Below are positions 21,607-34,495 of a stretch of DNA of 64,000 nucleotides, one piece after another; position 1 is the stretch's first letter, and the number at the start of each line of letters is the position of its first letter. The stretch comes from Echinarachnius parma. Lineage: Eukaryota > Echinodermata > Echinoidea > Clypeasteroida > Echinarachniidae. The DNA lies in assembly GCA_037951105.1 (NCBI GenBank), contig JBAMJV010003320.1:1-64000 (forward strand), in the 5' to 3' direction. The notes beneath the pieces were generated by a model that was not told the origin of the DNA, searched no databases, and was given only the letters and a program-made list of their open reading frames with translations. Made by a program: the position numbers and the translations under genes.

Positions 21607-22665
21607 CAACCTGTAGATAATCATTTATAGCTGTGTCTTTAATTGGACAAAGCTTTCGGAGTACCTTCGACAAAAGATTTATGATACTTGATTCTGATTG
21701 GACAAGAAGACTTGCTATTGCATTTCTGATTGGCTGAAAGTCCAGGAAACATTGTCATTTGTGTAACACTGCAGTCTTAGCAAATGTTGTGTTATAGGGT
21801 CCCAATGGCATCGGTACGACGTCCATTAGTCACGATATTCTGAATTCGGTGTTTCTGATTGGCTAAGAATACCACGCAGGGTCACTTGTTTCTATAATAG
21901 TTGATGTCACTTGGTTACTAACTTCTAAATCCGCGCTTGTGATTGGCTGAGAGTAGAAAACGGTGTCGTTTCATTACGGTTTTGTGTGTGAAAAGTACCC
22001 CTGTGGGATATCAGAAAGTCCTTCGCATCATCGCATGACAGGTTGACAGGGATGGGGCAAAAGTGATCTATTTCCGTGGTTATTTTGGCCAAGGATTGCG
22101 TGACTTTAAAGGCGCCCAGCTAGCATGGCTAGGGGTGGCGAAATCTAGGTCATATTCGCTACAAAACCTTCAGAGGCTAAAAAGGGCAATGCGCAACACC
22201 CGTGAAGTATGAAACCATTTAATGAATAATTCTACACAGAGGCCGCGAGTATAACTTAAGTATGTTGTACGTTTAAAGCATGCAATCATAGTATTGTGAA
22301 TAATTCGGTCGAAAACTAGAAACGTTTGTCCCCCTCTTCTGCAAGTGTGAATCAATTATATAATAGTCTGCACCGTTGAAGTTTCGATTGGTCATTCATT
22401 GTTGGTGCTAGTTATTGTTATCACCATGGTAACGCGAATCGAGTTTGTTCCAGATTATGTGATTCACTGTCATTGTCATCTTTGGGAGCTAGTCATGAAC
22501 ACACTCACTCCCGAAAATGGTTGTCCCTATCATAGTTAATAAAAAAGATATATACAATTTTATATGCAAAACCAGTAAGCGATGATTACAAAAATAAGTG
22601 AATTAAGCGGATCCATACACTGCGTAACATATTTTAAAGATAATGTAAATTTTCCTCTGAGTATG
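21607..22665. other. Non-coding with repeated ATTGG boxes
   Basis: 'ctgattggctgag'-like motifs (inverse CCAAT boxes) occur at 21697, 21729, 21858, 21942 and, less clearly, 22387. This might be a decayed repeat or a regulatory cluster. At 22200-22330 are faint fam3-like phrases ('aaagcatgcaatcatagtattgtg'). Confidence 0.35.
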
Positions 22666-22673
22666 GGTCATGG

Positions 22674-22771
22674 GCGTCGATACTTACGTAATACCCATTC
22701 ATCAGGGGGGATGGATGAATGGATCATCCCCCCCTGATCAATGGGTATCAATGACATATCGACGCCCGTGG
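22674..22771. mobile_element. Short palindromic MITE
   Basis: 'gggcgtcgata' at the left and 'tatcgacgccc' at the right bound about 98 bp. The inner arms 'aatacccattcatcagggggg' and its near inverse 'ccccccctgatcaatgggtat' make almost the whole stretch a hairpin. Confidence 0.65.
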
Positions 22772-23393
22772 TATGGGTATTCAGAATCATAATGAAGCCA
22801 GGCGAAATAATAATATAAAGTATCATCAGCACGCAGCGACATAATCATTTCACTGATAATCCCTTTAACTTTCCAATTGCCGGACAGTTTAATACGGCCT
22901 GTCAACACGTGTTATTAGGAAAAGTACAATAATTGAATAACTGAAGGGAATAGCCCACGTAGGGGTGTCATGTTAAATATAAGACACAGAAGATAAAACC
23001 ACACACAAACCTTGTCATCTTCATTCAAAGTCATTTTATTATCAGATACGCGCCTCTGTTTTGCAAAGACCTTTTTTTTAGAGTTTTGAAAATGATATTG
23101 ACCCTATATATAAACCCCAAGGGTGTGAAGCATTGAAACCCTATGTCATATCTTTTATCTTTCAGCCTCTCCAGTTTACATATAAATGTCGCCCCATACG
23201 GTGGCGTTTGCCTAAAAATGCTGTAGCGAACATTGTTTGCATAATAATGTTGACCCCCATATTTACTTCCGGTTGTCACGGTATATCATACACTGAGGGG
23301 TAGGCTATACTTTCTGAAGGAATTGGCGTACGAAAGCGGTCCTTCAAACCCACCATATATGGCAGTTGCCAATTATATTCCATCCATGCTATA
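22772..23393. other. Non-coding, nothing recognised
   Basis: The minus-strand frame at 23031-23279 is short and AT-rich, without coding signals. Confidence 0.35.
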
Positions 23394-23555
23394 CAGGGGC
23401 CGCGGAACCGAGGGGGCTGGGGGCTGCAGCCCCCCCCCCCCCCCCCCCCACTTTTTTTTGGCTTAAAACAAAGAAATACATAAGCATAAAATAACAATTA
23501 TTATAACAATTAAAATGTGTCAGCCCCCACGTTCAAAACCTTTCCGCGGCCCCTG
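23394..23555. mobile_element. 162-bp hAT-like MITE
   Basis: Perfect 14-bp terminal inverted repeats CAGGGGCCGCGGAA (23394-23407) and TTCCGCGGCCCCTG (23542-23555) are flanked by CTATA on both sides (23389-23393 and 23556-23560). The CAGGGG start is typical of hAT-type elements. The flanking duplication reads as 5 bp, shorter than the usual 8. A ~20-base poly-C tract and a T tract fill the interior. Confidence 0.75.
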
Positions 23556-23560
23556 CTATA

Positions 23561-23936
23561 GAAGATCATGAAGATATTAACTTACATAATAATCATTAGG
23601 AAATCGATTTCCCTACATTCAATAGTAAATTCGACATAATAACACTAAAAAAAACAACTGACATAATTGCATTTTCACTTTAACATTTTTGGCCTTATTA
23701 TTGTAAATAATGCCCCGTTCGTATACATGTATAGGGTAACGATAGTTTTGATTCCCGACTACATTGCACTATAAATCATAGAACTCGCTTTATCTTTGGA
23801 CATTCGTCGTTTAACGCGAAGGTCTTGGATTCGAATCTCAGCCCGGAAACCATGAAACGTGATCCAAATGTGCTGCTCTCAATTAACCCACAACATGAGA
23901 CCGCGTCATCGAGCCCACGCCAATCACTTACCATGC
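23561..23936. other. Non-coding with SINE-like remnant
   Basis: At 23800-23930 a tRNA-like stretch with B box 'tggattcgaatctcagcc' is followed by 'tgctgctctcaatt', resembling the SINE head and body at 10935. It is too diverged to bound. Confidence 0.4.
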
Positions 23937-24630
23937 TTAAATGGAGAGTTGAGTTTTGGTAAAGAGAGCACAGTTTTTGTCAAACTGAATGTTTGTAACC
24001 AAAACGTGCACCATTACATTACAAACTAATAGTTATAACTCCAACATGCTCGAAAGGAATAACAAATTACAAATGACTAAGTAAAAAGCCTGTTGTCATT
24101 AAATAAAGGCTGTCAAAACTCAAGTGGGTGCTCTTTAAACACTCTTCGGTATCAATCATTTTAAATAAAATATTGTGCATGTGATGTTTTGTTGAAATAG
24201 TGATCAGATAGAGGGATAATCAACAACTATTTAAAAACCTCTTTTGTAAATTTTTGAATTTTTTTTTTTTTTTTTAATGTGATTTCCATTTCTCTAAAAA
24301 AGCATCGGTTTCAACCATTTTTCATAAACGATTATGCATGTGATGTTTTTGTTGAAATAATGATTAAATAGAGAGATCATCAACAACTATTTAAAAATCT
24401 CTTTTGAATACAAAAAAAAAAAATCATCGAATAAATCTGGGCCCCAGATTTATTCCGATCGGATATATGTATTGATATTTCAGCTGTTTCAGAACCGATT
24501 TTGATCAAATAAAGTGTATTCTGCCATTAAAATTGTATGCTCTTTCAAATATTACACTCAATTTTTTCATTAAGTCAACAAAAAATATTTCGTGCAGCGC
24601 CCTCTATACCAAAACTGAACTACCCCTTAA
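23937..24630. mobile_element. TTAA-flanked MITE, fam1 copy C
   Basis: TTAA at 23937-23940 and 24627-24630, ends AATGGAGAGTTGAG and CTGAACTACCCC. At 694 bp it is the longest fam1 copy. The segment 'tcaaccattt...ttgttgaaata' occurs twice (about 24150-24230 and 24305-24400), so it has an internal duplication. A GGGCCC-centred palindrome near 24435-24450 corresponds to that of copy A. Confidence 0.8.
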
Positions 24631-25639
24631 ATAAATTATTATTTTATTTGGCGAGGGAAATGAAAGCGTAAGTATCGCAAAAATATGTCTTTCAAAACAA
24701 TGTTTGAGCAAAATCTGTTCAGAAACGGCTGAGATGTCCACACATAAAGTAATTCTAATACAAGACATGTGCGTTGATTTTATTCGCGATTCGACCAATA
24801 TTACATTTAATCTTGATAAAACCTACACATTCGTGAAAATAACTGGAAGTGGATTGTAAGAACAATTTTCTATTGAGCGTTCATCTTTCGCGCGTGGTAC
24901 GATGGTAGGGTTAACGCGGTATAGCAATTGCATAATCAAACTTATTTTCAGAGTTGTTAGGCTTTAAAGTTCTTTAAACTTTTAAAAGCAATTGTTATCC
25001 GCAAGTTTGATTTGTCATAACAAAAATAAAATTGAAAGAACAAGGCAATAATAAGAGTGACATTTAAGATTGCGTCGGCCATCGGTTGCCTCTGAGACAG
25101 CACGTAACTCCCACTGATGCGGCCGGAGCCAGTTTTATTGTTCTCCAACTAATTACTCGCACCCCGAACTGCCAGAAAACACCACGATGATGCACCGTCG
25201 CGGAGAGCTGGTGTTAATTTATAATTATGATTTGAAATAAAAGACGGATAAATTGGAGACGGAAGCGGTGCCTAGGCTGTGATGAACTCATTCACACCCC
25301 AGCTTCTAAGTTTGTCAACTTGGCCATGTTGGCGTTGGACTAATCGCATCCGTTCCGGCAACGTGATGTTGATTACGCACATTGGCTTGGTTTCCTTCGG
25401 TGTAATTTCATCTTTAAAACAATACATAAAGACATTAACTGGTTGAGGGGCAAGGACAAGCGTCACGCATGCTGACTGACATTTACGCATTAACCCTTCC
25501 GATGCCGCATACTTATGTTTAACAAAGTAACACGTCAAACCCGTGTGTAATGATGGTGATAATGATAATAATATTATACAGTGCATTTAGTATTCAATTA
25601 ATTCAAAATATTTTAAAGGAATAATTGTTCCCGTCATAT
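24631..25639 (-). other. Unassigned, weak minus-strand ORF candidates
   Basis: Two minus-strand frames stand out slightly from the AT-rich background: 25272-25586 (its last 60 residues, up to the end WGVNEFITA, look balanced) and 24957-25148 (starting MENNKTGSGRISGSYV). The intervening 25060-25450 stretch is less AT-rich. I see no convincing splice sites and recognise no family, so these remain candidates only. Confidence 0.2.
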
Positions 25640-25800
25640 CCCAATTTACCCCACCTGGGCTGAGAGCAGCAATGCATGCATTGTTAATATATTGCTGAAG
25701 GATGTACATTAAATGCTGGGTCACAATCGGTTTCGATCCCGGAGCCTCCGCTCCTCCGATCGCACGACAACGCCTCCACCATGTCCGCCTATACTATAAT
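25640..25800 (-). mobile_element. tRNA-derived SINE, minus strand
   Basis: Read on the minus strand: B box 'ccgggatcgaaaccg', then 'cccagcatttaatgtacatccttcagcaa' and 'gcattgctgctctcagcccag'. This is the same order as the SINE at 10935-11205. Confidence 0.6.
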
Positions 25801-26400
25801 GGAAGCGAAACAATTAGTGGTCACTTTAGACAGGTGCATGGCCAATTTAGACAGTTTGTTTGGGATTCATGCTGATTGGTCATTACAGGCAGGTGGCTGC
25901 TCTGTAGGGGGTTGACCACTGATTTAGACGTACATATTAAATGATGGATACAAATTATCTTTGTTGTGATGATTGTGAAAGGACTGGCCTGGACCAGCAC
26001 TTTATCAGGTTCTGCTATTGCTGGCTCTTGTTTTGTTTTTGTTTTTTACCAACTAAAATATTCTATTAATTGTGATTACTCAGTGATTTATGTTATTTTT
26101 GTAAACGATGTTGTGTTTGCTAAATACATTTCATTTTTATTTCATATCGTGTCTGGATATGCGTGCACACAGGCTTCCAAGGGGACACACAGGGTGTGAG
26201 AAATCGCAGGATTTTTGCCAAGAAATGTCACTTCTAATAAAGGAACTCGCTAAGGAACCGTCAGTATTTAATTCCCCGCCTGTCATCCACTCGTTTTTTT
26301 CTCCTTATTAGAATAACGATTCAGTCGTAAAGTAGATGTACTATCGTATGACAAACCTTTTAACATGGCCTTTATTCCCATTTCATGATGTAAACAATAC
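25801..26400. other. Non-coding, nothing recognised
   Basis: Overlapping short plus-strand frames at 25966-26311 use two phases equally and have no supporting signal. Confidence 0.35.
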
Positions 26401-26407
26401 TAATTTT

Positions 26408-26512
26408 AGCTTGATATCACAAATTCAGTTCTTGATACCACAACATGAATTTCTTGAAAGCACACATTAATTTCTTGATATCACAAATTCAAATGTTGAT
26501 ATCAAGAAGTGC
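26408..26512. repeat. Short 'ttcttgatatcacaaattca' tandem
   Basis: Four to five imperfect ~22-bp units carrying GATATC, the last partly inverted ('ttgatatcaagaa', itself a palindrome), sit in plain AT-rich sequence. Confidence 0.6.
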
Positions 26513-28109
26513 CATTTGTTAAGATGGACAGTTCTCCACCAGACAATGTATGCATTGTTATATCACTGGTTGAAGATTTAGTATGTAATATATTGCTTGT
26601 CACATCAATCAAATCTAGTGATTTTGTACATCATTAAACCTCAAGGAACTCCCCGTGCGGCCCCCGATGCAATGGTACGGTTGAGCTTATTATGATAATC
26701 CCAAAGTCTCATGCGAAGCCTGTTTAATACACCAAATGTGCTTTATTCATGATGTAATTGTGCTTATATGAACTGTGATATATTATGTATAGCATTTTAA
26801 TAACAACAGCGCACCAACATATGTCTACATAATGCAGGTTATAAGGCCGGAGACCTGTCTTTTTCGAATCATAGAGGTGTAATGGATGAAATGTGGGGTT
26901 TTATTGGCTCTCCCTGACCAACCGGAAGCGGACGTTGATGGTACAAAGCGAGGTGACCTTCAGTCGTACAGTTAGCAATATCGCCTGCCTATAGCCTGTA
27001 GCGATCTTCTTGCGTTGCTTATGATTGAGTCCCGCGCAAGGATCTTGACGCATCGGCATGCAATGCTTTACAAACACCGATCTCCAGCAGTTCCAAGCAT
27101 GGTTCCAAGTGTATAGAGCTCGTTGGCTCCAAGACGGGATGACATAAATTTCATGCGCGACAGACCGTAACATTTTACGAATGTAATGTGATCCGCTAGT
27201 AAAATTATCCTTTTCTGGTTCTCATAAATTGTCCCATTCATTTTGAAGCTGTCGAGAAATGAATTTCCCCGGGTACTGAACGATGCATGCGAATTGAGTC
27301 GCTTTTGTTGGAATTTTTATTTTTTTATTTTTTAATATTCCTAATATTTGTTTCTGAATGTTGATATTATTCTCGATCATGCTTTGTTAATTACTATATT
27401 GGAATTAGTTGTAGGAATCGTTGACCAACTCTCATGTGTTAAGTATATAGTTGATGTCGAATTACTTGTAATCATTAATGACGATTTACTTGATTATCTG
27501 GTATTTTGCATAACATATCAGCAATTATTGGCAAATATTAGGAAGCATCTTACATCGCTGTGATATACTGACACATCTGTTTTCTGTCCGCTATGATTTC
27601 AAATTCCTGCAAAATATAAGTAATGCGCAGAGACAAAAGACAGAACGTTATAGACAGAAATAACCGTCTCTTCATGGAATTTATTATATATCGGATTGTT
27701 AAAAATCCGAAATCCCATGAACATGATGAAGAGACGGTTATTTCTGTGTAAGAACGTTACAGCATTACCGGGTTCAAAATTACAAAGGATCGATATATCA
27801 GCGATTCTTGCTATCATACGATGCTTTTAAAAATGATATTTCGAAACTAAGGTGCCCATTATTTATGTCCGTCTGATGAGAAATTGTATGTATTAGTGTT
27901 TCAAGAACGACATTGGCTCAACAATGACTTTTACCCTTTCTGGGAAACCAAAATGTCAAACTGTTATGACTCACTTTAATTTGTTGCAACTTTCGTTCTT
28001 CATAAAAAAAGGGGAAATAAAAAAGAACCCTCAATGAAGTAACGGCTAAATATGTTATGATTTCATGATCATATGATTTGAAACGATGTGACAGAGTGAC
28101 GATTGATAT
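26513..28109. other. Non-coding with one hairpin
   Basis: At 27644-27755 'acgttatagacagaaataaccgtctcttcatg' faces its inverse 'tgaagagacggttatttctgtgtaagaacgt', forming a ~110-bp hairpin, perhaps a tiny MITE. The minus-strand frame at 26901-27173 (LRSVAHEIYVIPSWSQRALY near its start) has fairly balanced composition, but no splice or start support was found. Confidence 0.35.
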
Positions 28110-28418
28110 GCGGACTGCGGAGTCATCCAATGCTTCTAAGAATGAGTGTTTTTGTTCCATATTTGTTAGTTTTCAGCAAGTAATTGATTTCGCAAAATCC
28201 TCTTTCTGAATACGTATAATTGTGTTTACAGGCTTGCATTATTTCTCCAGGTTATCCGAGTAAATGTCCGTGAAATTTCTATATTTAAAGGTACCTTTTC
28301 TTGTGGGTCAGGATTAGAATATTTCAGCCGTTTCTTATGTTCTTAGCTGATTTTCTCAAATATACTGTATTTACATTTGCATTTGTTGTTGTTTTAATTT
28401 TAAGTTTCCCCGCATTTG
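28110..28418 (+). repeat. Unnamed ~300-bp interspersed repeat
   Basis: 'gcggagtcatccaatgcttctaagaatgagtgtttttgttcc', 'ttacaggcttgcattatttctccaggttatc' and 'catttgcatttgttgtt' recur in inverse order at 43430-43735. Two copies are enough to show it is a dispersed repeat. Its type is unknown. Confidence 0.65.
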
Positions 28419-28420
28419 AA

Positions 28421-28942
<522 letters not shown>

Positions 28943-29160
28943 ACACAATTCTTATCTAGAAGGAAGTCTCCCTCTCAATTATGCTCACACACAGCTAAAC
29001 TATCTCCTTATTAATGAACCTTTAACCGTGTAACCTCTTTATAAAACGGGAAATGTGACAACAGCATGACATCAACGCAACACACATGAATCAATAGAGA
29101 CAAAACAGTAATTTGATACTCATTGTTGGACAGCGACAGAAATGAGACCGCCACATATGC
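28943..29160. other. Spacer, nothing recognised
   Basis: Short unique sequence between the triplet array and the next poly-G tract. Confidence 0.3.
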
Positions 29161-29520
29161 GTAGAAGGCTTGGGGGGGGGGGGGGGGGGGGCTGGAAGGG
29201 TACAGCCCCCTGGATTTTGTTAAAACAGCCATATTCGGGCAAAATGCACCCCAAATTCGGGCAAACCATGTCATATTCGGGCAAATCTATGTCGTTAATT
29301 CAGGCAAACTTATGTCACATTCGGGCAAAGTCATTTCATTTTATGGCAATATAACGTCTTTGTCATTTAGGGGCAAAACCGTCATATATTCGGGCAAAAT
29401 CTTTTCATTTTAGGACTAAACTATCAAAAGCATCTAAACAATTGGTTTTTGTTGCTTGTCAGATGAAAATGCGGGAAGGATAATTATTCGGGCAAAAGAC
29501 CTCGGACCCCTGAGAAAAAT
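29161..29520. repeat. Poly-G tract plus 'attcgggcaaa' array
   Basis: A ~20-base G tract (about 29171-29191) is followed by 'ctggaagggtacagcccc' and then seven or more imperfect ~20-bp units of the type 'catattcgggcaaaatg/catgtcatattcgggcaaa'. It ends with 'ttgcttgtcagatgaaaatg...ttcgggcaaaagacctcgg'. The inverse of the whole order occurs at 41455-41800, so the array belongs to one interspersed element family. Confidence 0.65.
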
Positions 29521-29862
29521 ATTCTCTTTCCTTTCCAACAAGTTCAGTGACGAACTCTCAGTAAAGCCCCAAAAGGCCCGGAGGGGTAGAGGCAATTGCC
29601 CTACATAATTATTACGGAACTGACCGTGGTCAAAATGTATGTTGACCATCGAGGCCATGACTTCTGCGATGCGGCGATCTGGTCCAGATAAGATAGTCCC
29701 TTCTGATCTAGATGTATGGAAAAGCTAATCCTATCTAACTTCGACCAACGGCAAAAACTTGCAACCCTCTTTCGAAGTTTCGATGATTACGAAGGGATTA
29801 TAGCCAAGATCCAAGATAGCCAATCATGATAATGCCGCGATCTATTCGCTTCCTTATAATCC
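29521..29862. other. Non-coding, nothing recognised
   Basis: No gene or shared repeat seen. Confidence 0.3.
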
Positions 29863-30238
29863 TTAAAGGGATACAGTAACTATGTTACCGCCATACAAAA
29901 TTGACTCAGGGTTGATAACATTTATCTGAATGTAGTCTACTTATTATGACCACTGAGTGGTGTGTCCAAGTTTCTTGATGAATAAATGTCATTATGACAA
30001 ACTAATGAGCGAAAATGTCATGTAATGTTTGATGACTCATTGCCATATTGTTTGTACACACAACTGAAATAATCCTCACAATTAAACAGAAAAAAATGTA
30101 TCGATAACGATGTGAACATTTGGCAAACCAAAACTGGTTTCATATTTCTACTAGTACAATGAAAACAGCACGGCGTGAAAGAACCACTATATCTGCAAAT
30201 TGGTCGATGAAGACAAATTAGATACTAGATCCCTTTAG
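29863..30238. mobile_element. TTAA-type MITE, fam2 copy
   Basis: The left end is TTAA-AGGGATACAGTAAC (TTAA at 29863-29866). The right end 'gatactagatccctttag' has lost the exact TTAA. The interior ('tcatgtaatgtttgatgactcattgcc', 'cacacaactgaaataat') matches the other fam2 copies loosely. Confidence 0.65.
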
Positions 30239-32990
30239 CGTTAGCTACACAAAGCGTGCGGCTTACGTTGGATTAAACATGGAGATTTAATTTTGAACTT
30301 TGACAAACGCCCCCTATTCATGACAACAGAGTCTCTTTAATGTGCATGATTATACGGTATATGACATCTGAAGCCACATCGCAGACATCTTTGACTTAGA
30401 AAAAACATATTCTTGGCAATGATAAGCGTTTAGATGTAATCACTTTGGTCGTTCTGCGTCGATGTCTCATACATTTTTCATGATTAAAGTCAGCGAGGTA
30501 TGAACGATTGCCATGCATGAGGATGTCAAAGCGGTTCGCCATTTTAAATTAGGCTAGTTTGTGCGCATAGCAAAACACTGATCCCGTTCGTATTTCGCAC
30601 CGTGCGCAAGGCGTTCGCAAGATAGCACCACGCATCTAATTTACCAGTCCAAACCGCCTCTAACGTTCTAACTTGAGAACTACTGATGTATTAAATAGGA
30701 CATACAAATGTATAGTTCAAGAAATGTACATACAATATGTATATGGTAACTTGTAAAGTTGAGAACATACCCAAACTGTTCGACTGCGAAGCCAGGAGCT
30801 AGCCCCATACATACATAATTGTGGTAGCAGCTGGATGAATGCGTCGCACCCTAATGTCTTCCCCGGACGAGATAATTGGGTTCAATTAGTTACACATTTT
30901 ATGGTATTAGATTATCATCAAGTTTGGCTTATTAGATTTGTTTACTGGCCCAATGTTTACTTTACCTGACACTGTCAGTACAAATATGCACAGTTACACA
31001 ACGCGCTGGTGATTGTTCATACTAGATGATAATAATCATTTCTCGAGCAACCACAACAAATAATAATTGAAAAAAGTTGTTCTACTCATTTTCCTTCTTC
31101 CAATAAAAGTGCAGCTAATTCAAGCTTCAAGATTACACACTTAATAGTTCGGTAGCCTGAAAATCGAAAAGCTGACTTGATAAAGCTATCAAGGATTTTG
31201 ATATTTAATGATGTTGTTTTAATAATGAATGTATAGATGTATCGATGTTTGTGATAGGCATAAATATGCACCGCGAATGTCCTTAGATAAGAATGATAAT
31301 GATAATATGAACAGTCTCCTTTATTTTCTTAATGACAAGAGTATTGATTATATTGATCATTTTTACAACCATCCTTCAAACTATTATTTTGTTGATCACT
31401 ACCATCACTACAGACAATCGTTGTTGCGTAATGGAGACCAATGTTCCGTTCTAGCCGACATTCGCAGACAGTGTGTCGACATTTTAAGACAATGTAAGCC
31501 TTCTGTATTTTCAAATTTTGTCAAATGTTGACTATATTACCCTATATGGCTAACAGTAAACCTTCAACTAGCGGTTGATTACTTATAGGACAGATGATGT
31601 TGCGTAATCGAGACCGGTATCCGTTCCAGGACGTTTTGAAAGCAAAATAGGAAGTATTCTTGAATGAATCCCATCCTCTTCTATATCAATGATATCTGCA
31701 TATCATCCAATAGTGTCAGACGGTCTCTTATATTGAATTAATCACATCCTTCTGTTATATAATAACATGTTTGCTCCATAATATTGTCTGATGCACGTCG
31801 ACAGTTCTGATTAAACTGAAATTCAGTGACTTGAAACTTTAAAGTAAATTTGCAAAAAAAAACATGCGGTACACCGTAGAAGATGAAGAAAACTGTGTTG
31901 AAATGTCAAATTAAAGAGTTGCACATTCAATCTAAATATTTGTGACTATTGGGAAGGATACTTCGTTAACATGGTTAAGTCGCAGCCCGCTAGGACCTAT
32001 ATATACGACGGCCCGGCGAAGTGAAAACTGATGGCGCATTTCCTCAAAATACGCATATTAGTACTTTCATTAGGAAGTTTATATTAAGAAAGTTCTGTAA
32101 GTCTCAGAACTAATTGCATCAAGTTATCACTTTCTCTTTAACGTTCTCTGTAAGTTAAACCATATACTTTACTTATTTATATACTTAACAATTTAAGTCA
32201 AAACATAAGTCTTTAAAATGAAACTGTTTGGTCAGTTTAAATTTTAACTTCGTTCGACTTCGTTTTTTTCGGTTTCGTTTAAAATATCAGCTTCCGTTAC
32301 GCGTCTTTCATTCATATCATTAACCATTTCAATACAATTATTAAATCAATGTTGAGTGTAAAATAAAATTACATCGGTATTTCTGACACGCTATCGAGAA
32401 GGTTAAACCATGAAACGACGAGCCTTTACCAACTGTTGAGTGAAGACATTAATGTTATGGCTCTCTCGACGATTGCGTTTGGTATCCAGGGATATTGCGG
32501 TGTCGCCAACGTAAGATTCGACCAGTGATTCATATGACTTTATCATGCACACTCAGTCATAAGCGTGAGAAAATGTTAATAAGTAAGATATTTTTCTGAA
32601 TCGAACAAAAGTTTAAATACAAAACAAAACTCGGCGCGGACAAAATAATAAATAGGAAACATTAAAATATGTATGAACAATAGACAGGAAAGCCGACAAA
32701 ACTTTGGCGCAAATTGGTTTGAACATTAAGTGACCCTTTCTCGGGCTCGCGCTTTGATTAGTCAGGGCCGTAACTAGGGAGTTTTCGATCGCTGATACGA
32801 GGACCGTTGACCTGTCGTCCCAGTGAAGTACCACATTGAGTTGACTAGGCACGTTGACTGTTGCTATTTACCTTTTTCGATTTCATACGACGACGCGCGT
32901 TCAAGTCTCGGGATATTAACGCCATGCATTGCTCGTGCGAAGTTTGCAGAGAATAGAAGATTAGTTTTGTAAAAAAAGGGTTTTGATATC
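30239..32990. other. Intergenic with one dispersed repeat copy
   Basis: At about 30510-30640, on the minus strand, is a copy of the 'gatgcggtgccatcttgcgaacgc...gcgcaaactagcc' repeat (fam5 here; others at 44686, 48473 and 59150). Short frames at 31229-31531 (+), 32613-32852 (-) and others lack support. Nothing else is recognised in this 2.7 kb. Confidence 0.45.
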
Positions 32991-32994
32991 CAAT

Positions 32995-33830
32995 ACAGTC
33001 AAACCTGTGTATAGTGACCACCAGATTGAAAGAAGAAAAATGGCCGCTCTTAACAGGTGACCTTTATAGACAGGTTCTATAAAATCTTATTAAGACAAAC
33101 CTCTGTATAGTGACCACTCAATGGAAACAATACAATTGACACTTAATTGCAAGTGACCTTTATAGACAGGTGCCAACATATTGTTTACAGTCAAACCTGT
33201 GTGTAATGACCACCAGATGGAATGAAGAAAAAAAAATAGCCGCTCTAAGCAGGTGACCTTTATAGACAGGTTCTATAAAATCTTATTAAGACAAACCTCT
33301 GTATAGTGACCACTCAATGGAAACAACACAATTGACACTTAATTGCAAGTGACCTTTATAGACAGGTGCCAACATATTGTTACAGTCAAACCTGTGTATA
33401 ACGACCACCAAAGGAAAATAAGAACATTTGCCGCAATAAACAGGTGCCCTTTATAGACCTATTCCATAAAAACATAAACAGTAAACTTTGTATGGTGACC
33501 ACCCAGGTGCAACAAGACATGTGGTCGCTATAAACAGGTGACCTTTATAGACAAATTTCATAACACAGTGTACTGTCAAACCTGTGTATAGTGACCATCC
33601 AAATGAAACAATGCATGGAAGTGGGCGCTATAATCAGGTGACTTATTATTGACAAGACTCCATAGAATTAAAATGAGATATAGTAAAACCTGTGTATAGT
33701 GACCACCCAATGCAGACAAGAAGAGTGGACGCTATAAACAGGTAACCTTTATAGACAAGTTCATTTAAATCATATAGTTCAGTTAACCTGTTTACAGAGA
33801 CCACAGCAGAGAAACAAGAAATATACAGCT
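32995..33830 (+). repeat. ~95-bp satellite array
   Basis: About nine units carry 'cagtcaaacctgtgtatagtgaccacc' and 'aacaggtgacctttatagacaggtt', starting near 33008, 33103, 33200, 33300, 33394, 33490, 33584, 33691 and 33788. The first four form two nearly identical ~190-bp dimers, evidence of recent duplication. Later units are more diverged. Confidence 0.9.
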
Positions 33831-34384
33831 ATATATGACGTTGTTTTTAGTAGCCAAATAGTGCTTGTCGTCACAGATCTAGACCGACGGCAAAACAGGG
33901 GTGTACACGTATTAGATATCTGGTACGAACGACGGGCACGTAGATGCGCATGCGCACTGCTTCAAAAAATGACGTCACTGTACCAGTCCACTAGTGAACG
34001 TACAAATCGAAAAGTCCGTACTAGGCCTTCGACAACGCCTCGTGTCTGAATGTAATACCAAGGATACACATGATAAACGACTGGCTAGGGAGTCTATTGC
34101 AAGAGCAGTTGCAACCACGAGCCAGCCTCTTGATCGTAAATATGTGATTATTCTCTGACCAGTCGTTTCTTACATGTACGCGAAGCCGTTTCGAAAGGCA
34201 TGGACCGCACTCCTGCCTCGGGTTTGGTTTGAAGATCGTGAGCAAAAGCAAGGTCTGTTGAGTCAGACTTTGGCTACTAGCTATCTTGGCCTTATTGACA
34301 AGCCTCGTGTCTAAAATTCAGAAGAAACGACTGGTGAAAGAATACAGCGCGTATAGAGTCTGCAACTGCATGTGAGGGGTGTTC
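33831..34384. other. Non-coding, nothing recognised
   Basis: Somewhat GC-richer than neighbours (33850-34250), with short frames on both strands but no exon signals. Confidence 0.3.
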
Positions 34385-34495
34385 TGGTCAGAGCTCCGCT
34401 CTTCGCACTAATCGGCCCGGGTTCGAATCTAGGTCGCGTCTATCGGATGGTGACGATAAAGGGCGGTCCCAGGCGTAAATAATCATAATTGTGAT
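34385..34495 (+). mobile_element. tRNA-derived SINE copy
   Basis: 'ggtcagagctccgctcttcgcac', B box 'cccgggttcgaatctagg' and tail 'cggatggtgacgataaagggcggtccca' match the copy at 21466 closely. Confidence 0.75.
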
